From NCBI GenBank assembly GCA_035559595.1, contig DATMBF010000029.1:1-49862 (forward strand): a DNA stretch of 49,862 bases, read 5' to 3'. The notes under the pieces are model-generated. The model made no database searches and was not told the DNA's origin. It saw only the letters and a list, made by a program, of their open reading frames with translations. Source of the DNA: DATMBF01 sp035559595. GTDB lineage: Bacteria > Bacteroidota > Ignavibacteria > UBA10030. Position numbers and translations under genes: made by a program. Positions 40,801 to 47,423 of the stretch are shown here, one piece after another; the stretch's first letter is position 1, and every line of letters begins with the position of its first letter.

Positions 40801-42234
40801 ATTACAAACAGCTCTCTGTACGTCGGGCAGCTCCAATCCAACTTAACGTATTACTGGCAAGTGACCGCACAAAATTCTCAAGGAGAGTCTCCTTCACCGG
40901 TCTGGAGTTTCACGACTGCCGACACGGCAGCGACACTGCCTCTCCGGGTCACTCTGAATTTTCCGCGTTCCACCAGCGCAAGACCGACAGATTATCGGCT
41001 CGTGGGATTTCCGGGAGGAACACACATCAGGGCAAACCGGGTATTGACAGGAATGCAAGGAATTGATTGGCGCCTGTTTTGGGACAACGGGTTGCCTTCA
41101 GACTTTCTTAAGGAGTTCGACGGAAGCGAAATTTTCACATTTTCCGTCGGCCGAGGCTTCTGGCTCATCCATAACGGACCGGTAGATATTCAAACAAACA
41201 CGGCTCCCGCACCTCTGAACTCTGCTGAAGAAGTAGAGATTCCCCTGCACCCCGGATGGAATATCATTACGAACCCGCTTACACAGACCATAAGCTGGTC
41301 GGCCGTGCAATCACGTAACACTCTCAGTGTGCCAATCTACGCGTTTGAGGGGACATTCAGCATTGCAACAGATTTTAGCCCGTTCAAAGGGTATTACCTC
41401 TTCAATGAAGGTCATCTTCCCTTGCTAACCATCCCAAAATCGACAAGCTCTACGGTCTCTCCGTCGATCAAACCAAATGAAGACGATAACGGATGGATTC
41501 TTCAGATGATTCTTTCCGACGACAGAGACATCGTTGACCGCGCTGCGTGGCTTGGTGTGAGCGGTGCTGCCTTGTCAGGAAAGGATGGTCTCGATTTCCA
41601 TAAGCCGCGGGCCATTCCAGGCGCCCCTTCTCTCTCTTTTCGTCGGCCCGATTGGGATAAAGAGTACGATGTCTTTGCATCCGATATTCGTCCACACATT
41701 TCGGGCGTCGAAAGCTGGGATTTTGAGATCAACGCACCCCCCGGCAGTAACATGCAGATTTCCTTTGCTGGAGTAGAAGCGATCCCGAAATCGTGGAGCG
41801 TCTATCTCGTTGACCTGAAGCGGCATCGGTGGATCAACCTCCGCAGATCTGCCATTTATGCATTTGTTGCAACTTCCGTTCTCACACCCATGAAGATTCT
41901 TGTAGGATCAGAAGGTGATCTCCAGCGATTGTTGGATCACCTCCACTTGCCCCTGCAGGTCGAACTTGGACAGAACTATCCAAATCCATTCAACCTAAGA
42001 ACAATCATACCGTTCGCTATTCCAACACAGTCGGAAGTGGAGTTGGCGATCTATAATCTCCTTGGCCAGAGGGTTCGCACGCTCATCCGGGAAACCATGG
42101 ATGGCGGATATTACGATGTTGTGTGGGACGGAAAAGATGACTCGGGTCGAAGCCTCTCGAGTGGAGTGTACATCGCCCAGATAAGAGTCAATTCGCACGT
42201 GGCCCGCGTGCAAACCATGATGTTTCTCAAATAA
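37894..42234 (+). CDS. very large T9SS-secreted FN3-repeat protein
   Basis: 1446 aa. A signal peptide with a hydrophobic core (MKARWITFAAPFVGVLAWGF) is followed by the same N-terminal domain of about 120 residues as in the previous gene (GDEIGAFTPLGLCVGAIAWN). Nine FN3 domains (about 147-1010) follow, each opening with P..P.LxSPxxGA and closing with W.F.T. A non-FN3 region (about 1015-1340) contains two GW or GF motifs: RLVGFPGGTHIRANRVLTGM and HPGWNIITNPLTQTISW. A T9SS sorting domain ends it (LGQNYPNPFNLRTIIPFAIP, then FlgD-like WDGKDDSGRSLSSGVYIAQI). The FN3 copies are divergent rather than near-identical, so recent expansion is not obvious. It starts 9 nt after the previous stop. Function is probably adhesion or surface display. 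Confidence 0.9.
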   Translation: MKARWITFAAPFVGVLAWGFFDPAFAQTHFRFTSNTGNNATVAVPITANPNINGAPLVAGDEIGAFTPLGLCVGAIAWNEVNGAITVWGDNDQTPEVDGIQGGERIHYRVWKRSTNTEFAGVSVTYSRGDGTYTPNGLYVLSSLNATAPPEPPLLQEPADGAINVPTSPSFSWNASNYATAYHLQVSLDTTFGSTAIDRDGITGTSFTASGLANNTRYFWWMRASNSGGYSSFSPRRSFTTVAGPPSPPVLLSPQNGSVDQQLSLMLSWTASAGATSYRAHVATDSGFNSRIVDTTGLTSTSLSISGLSRGTTYFWRVRAVNEGGESSWSTRWSFVTLPNPPLAPTLSSPSDGSINQPTTLTLTWNSSSGASFYRLQVATMSDFAAPLLDDSTLTATSRQVSSLANNTRYFWRVKARNEGGTSNWATAWNFTTGQVAPSAPTLIAPTDGASNQQTNVTLRWGSVLTATSYHLQVSMSSVFSPLTYESSTITDTTQQLSGLENGKTYFWRIRAANQSGSGPWSSVWSFSTAVAVPAAPTLASPPSGAIDRPLTPLLFWNRSTGATSYRVQISATSSFNNQIILDTTLSDTTKQASGLSFGTTYHWRVNASNASGTSNWSNIWNFTTVPEPPAAPTLSSPPNNATNQPTALDLQWNASTRASSYELQVSTFSTFDTLTIDRSGITTTSSPVSGLRHNTSYFWRVRATNAGGTSLWSTVWRFTTAVADPLAPSLVSPPNGATGISVNATLEWSATLGATSYRLQLSTSTSFTTLIIDEGGITSTTKSLTGLTSGTTYYWKVQSNNSAGSSGWSTVWSFTTAFNPPSAPALLSPQDNATDVPTAVTLQWQPSSSASSYRVQLSQTSTFGIRQIDQGGIRDTSFSVAGLSNNAKYYWRVQAMNPGGTSGWSTTWAFTTIGTAPLAPSLALPANGATGLSTKLLLTWNEASGAQSYRVIVSKNSSLESPTLDSVGITNSSLYVGQLQSNLTYYWQVTAQNSQGESPSPVWSFTTADTAATLPLRVTLNFPRSTSARPTDYRLVGFPGGTHIRANRVLTGMQGIDWRLFWDNGLPSDFLKEFDGSEIFTFSVGRGFWLIHNGPVDIQTNTAPAPLNSAEEVEIPLHPGWNIITNPLTQTISWSAVQSRNTLSVPIYAFEGTFSIATDFSPFKGYYLFNEGHLPLLTIPKSTSSTVSPSIKPNEDDNGWILQMILSDDRDIVDRAAWLGVSGAALSGKDGLDFHKPRAIPGAPSLSFRRPDWDKEYDVFASDIRPHISGVESWDFEINAPPGSNMQISFAGVEAIPKSWSVYLVDLKRHRWINLRRSAIYAFVATSVLTPMKILVGSEGDLQRLLDHLHLPLQVELGQNYPNPFNLRTIIPFAIPTQSEVELAIYNLLGQRVRTLIRETMDGGYYDVVWDGKDDSGRSLSSGVYIAQIRVNSHVARVQTMMFLK
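38330..40920 (+). repeat. tandem array of nine FN3 domains
   Basis: Nine protein-level repeats of about 95 residues within the 1446-aa T9SS protein; each ends with W.VR..N.GG.S.WS..W.FTT, followed by a Pro-rich hinge. The array can vary in number by recombination, which could be checked in relatives. Confidence 0.85.
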
Positions 42235-42245
42235 CACTGAGATCA

Positions 42246-44585
42246 GTGGTGAGTCCTCACGAATCCCAAACGGACGATATTCTGCTCAGCGAAAACGGAT
42301 TCCGAGCACTGGCGGAGACTGCGAATGAGGCAATTATTGTTATTGATGAGGCAAGCACCATTGTCTTTGTCAACCGCGCATCTGAACGCATGTTCGGGTT
42401 TTCTATTGCTGAGATGATTGGCCAGAAGCTGACCATGCTCATGCCGGAGTACCTTCGGGGAGTTCATCTGAATGCTGTGAGACAATACCTGGAGACTGGA
42501 CGGCGTCACCTCGACTGGAGTCTTGCAGAACTCCGCGCTCAGAAAAAGGATGGAACTGAGTTTCCGATCCAGGTATCGTTCGGTGAATACTTTCAGGAGG
42601 GTGAACGCTACTTTACCGGGATGATTCGCGACATCACCGACAAAAAGAAGGCGGAGCAACGATTAACAACGCAATATGCTGTTTCACGCATTCTCACCAG
42701 TTCTTGGAACCTCTCCGAAACCGCTCCGCGGCTGTTGCGTGCGATTGGCGAAGGGATTGGCTGGGAAGTCGGCGAACTTTGGCTTAAGGCAAACGAACAC
42801 CTCGAACCCTTGGGCCAATGGCACCATCCAACTGCCGGCGTGGAAGAGTTTCTCGTTGTCGGCAAAGAGATGAGATTTCGTCGGGGACAGGGAATTGTCG
42901 GTCTCATCTGGAAGACAGGAGAATCTCGATGGATTGTTGACGTTCAACGGGAGATCTTTTTTGTCCGAAAAGAAGTTGCGAGGAAAATCGGATTACATTC
43001 CGCCGTTCTGATTCCTATCCGGACAGCCTATAACGTTATCGGGGTGATGACATTTTATACATTTCGCTTTCAACACGAGGATTCCGACTTAAGATTTATG
43101 TTGGAGGTGCTCGGAAAGCAGATCGGCGATTTGATCGATCGAAAACGAGGCGAAGAAGAACGCGCGAGATTGCTTCTTCAAGAGCAAGCTGCTCGCGCCG
43201 CAGCCCAGGAATCCGAACGCCGGCTCGCCTTCCAGGCCGACGCAAGTATGATTCTGGCCTCCTCGCTGGATTATACCGGAACACTTCCCCTGATTGCTCG
43301 ACTTGTCGTGCCACGCATCGCCGACTGGTGTGCGATAGACCTCATGGAAGACCATACTCCACAGCGTGTGGCTTTCGTACATCGGGACTCCGAAAAGCGA
43401 GAGCTCCTCACCAGGATTCGACTTCAGTATCCGCCGCGACCTGGCATACAGCGAGGCTTGTTCCATATTCTTCGTACCGGCAAGGCAGAATTCTTCCAAA
43501 CAATAACCGAATCGATGCTCCACGTCTTTGCCGAAGATGAGACTCATATCGAACTCTTGAAACAACTGGGCATTCATTCTCTTATGATCATCCCGTTGCG
43601 CGTTCGCGGCGTTGTTTTTGGGGCGATGACGTTATGTCGGTCTGATCTCAAACGAGTATTCCTCCCAGCCGACCTCACATTTGCAGAAGACCTGGCACGT
43701 CGTGTGGCCATTGCGGTAGACAATGCACGACTTTATCGAAAGACAGAAGAAGCATTGCGGCAGGTAAGTCAGAAAGCTTCAGAGGTCCAACGACTGAATC
43801 TTGAACTGGAAGAGCGCGTCCGCGAGAGAACCGCGCAATTGGAGTCTGCCAACAAAGAACTTGAGGCATTCAGTTATTCAATTTCCCACGACTTACGTGC
43901 ACCTGTACGGGCAATTCATGGATTTACTAAACTTCTTACTGAACAATATGGTGATCGGCTTGATCCAGAAGCAAATCGCCTTCTTCAGAACATCCAGACT
44001 GGCGCCTATCGGATGGGAGAGCTGATTACCGACCTCCTCAAATTCTCACAGGTGAGTCGAAAGGAGCTTAATTTTGCAACGATCGATATGACAACTCTTG
44101 CGAGGGAAGTTTGGGATGAACTCCGACATGCCGAACCTGATCGAAGTATTCTGTTTGACTTACAGGAATTGCCTCCCGCGTGGGGGGATCTTTCGATGAT
44201 CCGGCAGGTGTTTGCAAATCTCCTTTCCAACGCGCTGAAATTCACGCGCCGGAGTTCTTCGCCAACGTTAAAGATCTATGCCCAGCGCGGCCGTGGCTTT
44301 CACACGTACTTTGTTGAGGATAATGGAGTTGGGTTCGACATGAACCGCATTGACAAACTCTTTACGGCCTTTCAACGACTCCACAGTGAAGACGAATTTG
44401 AGGGAACCGGTGTAGGGCTTGCCATTGTACAGCGGATCATTCATAGACACGGAGGAAGTGTTGGCGCACAGTCACGAATACACGAAGGAACGACATTTAT
44501 GTTCACACTGCCGGAAGGTGGTTCCGGGCATTCCACCGGACATCACATCAACTCCGTTGTCGCAAAGCCCCGGCAACTTCGGTGA
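42246..44585 (+). CDS. PAS-GAF-GAF sensor histidine kinase
   Basis: 779 aa, starting GTG at 42246; a second GTG follows immediately, so either could be used. There are no membrane spans. An N-terminal PAS domain with PAC (about 13-140: NEAIIVIDEASTIVFVNRAS) is followed by two GAF domains (about 150-300 and 330-495), a coiled coil (about 500-535) and HisKA with the phospho-acceptor H548 in FSYSISHDLRAPVRAIHGF. HATPase_c follows, with the N box MIRQVFANLLSNALKFTRR, G1 DNGVGFD and G2 GTGVGLAIVQRI. No receiver domain is attached. The phytochrome-like kinase core and cytosolic location suggest an intracellular signal such as redox, gas or ligand binding to GAF. The likely partner is one of the neighbouring regulators. 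Confidence 0.9.
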   Translation: MVSPHESQTDDILLSENGFRALAETANEAIIVIDEASTIVFVNRASERMFGFSIAEMIGQKLTMLMPEYLRGVHLNAVRQYLETGRRHLDWSLAELRAQKKDGTEFPIQVSFGEYFQEGERYFTGMIRDITDKKKAEQRLTTQYAVSRILTSSWNLSETAPRLLRAIGEGIGWEVGELWLKANEHLEPLGQWHHPTAGVEEFLVVGKEMRFRRGQGIVGLIWKTGESRWIVDVQREIFFVRKEVARKIGLHSAVLIPIRTAYNVIGVMTFYTFRFQHEDSDLRFMLEVLGKQIGDLIDRKRGEEERARLLLQEQAARAAAQESERRLAFQADASMILASSLDYTGTLPLIARLVVPRIADWCAIDLMEDHTPQRVAFVHRDSEKRELLTRIRLQYPPRPGIQRGLFHILRTGKAEFFQTITESMLHVFAEDETHIELLKQLGIHSLMIIPLRVRGVVFGAMTLCRSDLKRVFLPADLTFAEDLARRVAIAVDNARLYRKTEEALRQVSQKASEVQRLNLELEERVRERTAQLESANKELEAFSYSISHDLRAPVRAIHGFTKLLTEQYGDRLDPEANRLLQNIQTGAYRMGELITDLLKFSQVSRKELNFATIDMTTLAREVWDELRHAEPDRSILFDLQELPPAWGDLSMIRQVFANLLSNALKFTRRSSSPTLKIYAQRGRGFHTYFVEDNGVGFDMNRIDKLFTAFQRLHSEDEFEGTGVGLAIVQRIIHRHGGSVGAQSRIHEGTTFMFTLPEGGSGHSTGHHINSVVAKPRQLR

Positions 44586-44617
44586 AGTAATCTCAACAGC
44601 ATGCTGAGTAAGGAACC

Positions 44618-46108
44618 ATGAAACGAACAGAGGAGAGCCTTGAGTATCGAAGAACCATGATTCTCCAACCGGAACAGGAACTACGAGTTCTTCTTGTCGA
44701 AGACTCCACATTGGACGCGGAGCTCGTTCAACGAGAGCTGAAACGGGCAAACTTCGTCTTTCGCGCTTTGCGGGTGCAGACAAAGGAATTCTATCTGCAA
44801 GCGTTGTTTGAATTCAGCCCAGATGTCATTCTGGCTGATTACACACTTCCCCAATTCAGTGGCCTCGAAGCCCTTCACGTTCTCAAGGAGCTCGCACTGG
44901 ACATTCCGTTTATTCTTGTCACGGGATCGCAATCGGAGGAAGTTGCCGTTGACTGCATGAAAGAGGGAGCAAGCGATTACATCCTCAAGCAGAGCTTAAT
45001 CCGCTTACCCTCGGCAATCCTGAGCGCTTTTGAGAAAAAGGAAGCCGAGCGGAACAAGCGTAAGGCAGAACAGACGTTGCGGGAAAGCGAACGCCGGTTT
45101 CACCTCCTCTTTGACTCTGCCCCACTCCCTATCTGGGTCTACGATCTCGATTCCCTGAAGTTCCTTGAAGTCAACCAAGCGGCAGTGAACCGGTATGGCT
45201 TTTCTCGTTCCGAGTTTCTGCGCATGACGATTGCAGAGATCCAGGAAATGGGAGAATTCCTGCCCACGCAAACGCAATCCAGTCACTATGCACGACACAC
45301 CCGGAAGGACGGAACGCGCATCGACGTCCAGGTCGTGACGCACATCGTTGAATTCCTCGGGCGTCGATCGCTGCTCATGATTTCCGAAGACATTACGGAA
45401 CGAAAGAAGGCCGAGGAGTTGCTTCGTGCTTCGCGCGAACAGCTGCGACAACTTTCCGCTCATCTGCAGTCTGTGCGCGAGGAAGAACGGACTCGGATAG
45501 CTCGAGAAATTCATGATGAACTTGGTCAGTCACTGACCGCCCTCAAGATTGATGCCTCTCTGATTGAAAAGAAGATTTATCAGCTCAATTCCCCTGAACT
45601 TCAGTCGATCCTGGAAAAGATCAAACAAATGAATGGGCTGATTGATGCAACACTCATTTTCGTTCGCAAACTCGCCGTTGAACTGAGGCCCGGAATTCTT
45701 GATGACTTAGGACTCGAGGCAGCCATAGAATGGCAGGCTAACGAATTCCAAAACCGTACCGGCATCCGATGTGAATATCAAGGACAAACACGAAAGCGAT
45801 CAATCCCGCCCGACCACGCGACCGCAGTGTTTCGAATCTTTCAGGAAACCCTCACAAACATCACCCGCCACGCCGAAGCAACGCGCGTTTGGGTCTCATT
45901 GGAAATCACTCACAATCAGCTCGTTCTCGAGGTTCAGGATAACGGTAAGGGCATTGCCGAACAGGACATGAGTAAGCCCCTCTCGCTTGGGATTCTCGGC
46001 ATGAAAGAACGTGCATTGCTGCTCGGAGGAGAGCTTCTCTTTTCCGGCTCGTTTGGCAGCGGCACGAAAGTGACGTTGACGGTTCCACTTCAGGATGAAA
46101 AGCGTTAA
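44618..46108 (+). CDS. REC-PAS-HisKA_3 hybrid sensor kinase
   Basis: 496 aa. A receiver domain (about 22-145) comes first, with LLVEDSTLDAE, phospho-acceptor D74 in VILADYTLPQFSG, VTGS and YILKQ. A PAS domain (about 165-285: FDSAPLPIWVYDLDSLKFLE) follows, then a NarX-type HisKA_3 domain with H299 in IAREIHDELGQSLTALK, then a HATPase with VFRIFQETLTNITRHAEATR and LEVQDNGKGI. An N-terminal receiver placed before its own kinase core makes this a sensor that can take a phosphoryl group from another kinase. It is 17 nt upstream of the NarL-type regulator and probably its cognate kinase. AGGAA precedes the ATG. Confidence 0.92.
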   Translation: MKRTEESLEYRRTMILQPEQELRVLLVEDSTLDAELVQRELKRANFVFRALRVQTKEFYLQALFEFSPDVILADYTLPQFSGLEALHVLKELALDIPFILVTGSQSEEVAVDCMKEGASDYILKQSLIRLPSAILSAFEKKEAERNKRKAEQTLRESERRFHLLFDSAPLPIWVYDLDSLKFLEVNQAAVNRYGFSRSEFLRMTIAEIQEMGEFLPTQTQSSHYARHTRKDGTRIDVQVVTHIVEFLGRRSLLMISEDITERKKAEELLRASREQLRQLSAHLQSVREEERTRIAREIHDELGQSLTALKIDASLIEKKIYQLNSPELQSILEKIKQMNGLIDATLIFVRKLAVELRPGILDDLGLEAAIEWQANEFQNRTGIRCEYQGQTRKRSIPPDHATAVFRIFQETLTNITRHAEATRVWVSLEITHNQLVLEVQDNGKGIAEQDMSKPLSLGILGMKERALLLGGELLFSGSFGSGTKVTLTVPLQDEKR

Positions 46109-46125
46109 CCAACCTCAAGTCGCCT

Positions 46126-46758
46126 ATGATCAAGATTGTCATCGCCGACGATCATCCTATCGTTCGTCACGGAATGGTCGAACTGCTTGCAGAGGAATCG
46201 GACCTGAAAGTTGTGGGGCAGGCCGGCACATTTGGCGAAATCGTTGACAACCTCCAGCGCCGATCCGTCGACATTATTGTTTTAGACCTCAACATGCCGG
46301 GGAAACATGGCCTTGATGCCGTCAAGCACATTGCCGCCCATTTCAAAAGAACAAAGATCCTCGTCGTGAGCGCCTACCCAGAAGAACAATTCGCCAAGCG
46401 GGTCTTGAAAGACGGTGCCTCGGGATTCCTTTCGAAAGACGCTGCTCCTTCTCAATTGGTGAACGCTATACGCAAGATCTCCCTCGGAGGAAAATACATC
46501 TCTCCGACGGCAGCAGAAAAGATTGCTCTCGAATCGACTGGGAGCTTCGAAGAACGGCTACACGAAAGGCTTTCCGACCGCGAGTTTCAGGTCTTTCTTA
46601 TGATTGCCGGTGGGAAAAGCGTTTCAGAAATCGGCAACGCCCTTTTCCTTAGCCCCAAGACCATCAGCACCTATCGAAGCAGAATCCTCTCAAAGCTACA
46701 GCTTTCCTCCAACGCAGACCTCACCCGTTATGCCCTCGAACACAAGCTGATCAACTGA
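46126..46758 (+). CDS. NarL/FixJ-family response regulator
   Basis: 210 aa. The receiver domain is complete: IADDHPIVRHG, phospho-acceptor Asp in IIVLDLNMPGKHG (about residue 55), VVSAYPEE and FLSKDA. A LuxR-type HTH follows (about 145-205): LSDREFQVFLMIAGGKSVSE and LSPKTISTYRSRILSKL. It directly follows the HisKA_3 kinase, the usual pairing for this regulator family. It binds DNA when phosphorylated. Candidate targets include the palindromic region downstream (46856-46922). Confidence 0.94.
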   Translation: MIKIVIADDHPIVRHGMVELLAEESDLKVVGQAGTFGEIVDNLQRRSVDIIVLDLNMPGKHGLDAVKHIAAHFKRTKILVVSAYPEEQFAKRVLKDGASGFLSKDAAPSQLVNAIRKISLGGKYISPTAAEKIALESTGSFEERLHERLSDREFQVFLMIAGGKSVSEIGNALFLSPKTISTYRSRILSKLQLSSNADLTRYALEHKLIN

Positions 46759-46985
46759 GCCTTCTCTGCTTTCCCCAGTCCCTGCAACCTCGCTTTCTTC
46801 ACCCTCAGGCTCTCGCCGCTTCTTTTCTCAATTGCTCCATGCACTGTGATCATTCCTGTAAGATGGTACTGACATTCCCCCGTTAGAACCATCCTACAGA
46901 AGTATCAGCAGTTGCTGATACTGCCGCCCCGGTTCACTCCGTATTTTTGTATCACCATGTTTTCCCCATCAACAGGAGTGAACTG
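46759..46985. promoter_or_regulatory. intergenic region with two adjacent inverted repeats
   Basis: 227 bp without a gene. It holds CTGTAAGATGGT (46856-46867) facing ACCATCCTACAG (46888-46899), 11 of 12 complementary, and immediately after it a perfect 10-bp palindrome AGTATCAGCA-GT-TGCTGATACT (46901-46922). They sit 64 nt upstream of the next start and look like protein-binding sites or an attenuator. No T-run follows, so a terminator is less likely. Confidence 0.6.
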
Positions 46986-47381
46986 ATGAATTCACCATCA
47001 AACACAATTCCCACAACAAAAGTATTTCTCGCAGACGGCTCGCGCGTTGGTATCTCTCGCGTGATGAACCTTCTTTCGATTGCGGCCAACGTCGAGGTCA
47101 TCGGTACCGCCCAGAACGCGGCGCAGACGATTGAGGGCGTACGCAATCTGCGGCCTCAAGTGCTCATTATGGACATTGAGCTACCGGGGATGAGCGGCAT
47201 TCAAGTGTTGAAGACCTTGAAGAGCGAATTCCCCACTATGCTCGTCATCGTTCTTACCAATGCGTCACAGGAGGAGTATCGCAAGCGCTGTATGGAGGCG
47301 GGAGCAAAATACTTTTTTGACAAAGCTTTGGAGTTCTGGAAAGTTACCGACATCCTTGCTCCTCCTCCTTTTCCTCACTAA
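46986..47381 (+). CDS. receiver-only response regulator
   Basis: 131 aa from ATG 46986 with GGAG 7 nt upstream; the earlier ATG at 46947 lacks a ribosome site. It is a CheY-like receiver: FLADGSRVGISR (one Asp in place of the acidic pair), phospho-acceptor Asp in VLIMDIELPGMSG (about 61), VLTNAS and YFFDKA. There is no output domain. A proline-rich tail (ILAPPPFPH) ends it. It sits after the NarL-type regulator, behind the palindrome region, and before the GH18 gene. It may be a phosphorelay intermediate or a sink for the two kinases. Confidence 0.87.
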   Translation: MNSPSNTIPTTKVFLADGSRVGISRVMNLLSIAANVEVIGTAQNAAQTIEGVRNLRPQVLIMDIELPGMSGIQVLKTLKSEFPTMLVIVLTNASQEEYRKRCMEAGAKYFFDKALEFWKVTDILAPPPFPH

Positions 47382-47423
47382 CCCTTTTTTAATTTCACAA
47401 TTACCACCATTCAGGAGATTTCC

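Noticed and set aside
35560..40920. FN3 array as a CRISPR or DNA-level tandem repeat
   Set aside because: Units differ strongly at DNA level and encode folded FN3 domains; the repeat exists only at the protein level.
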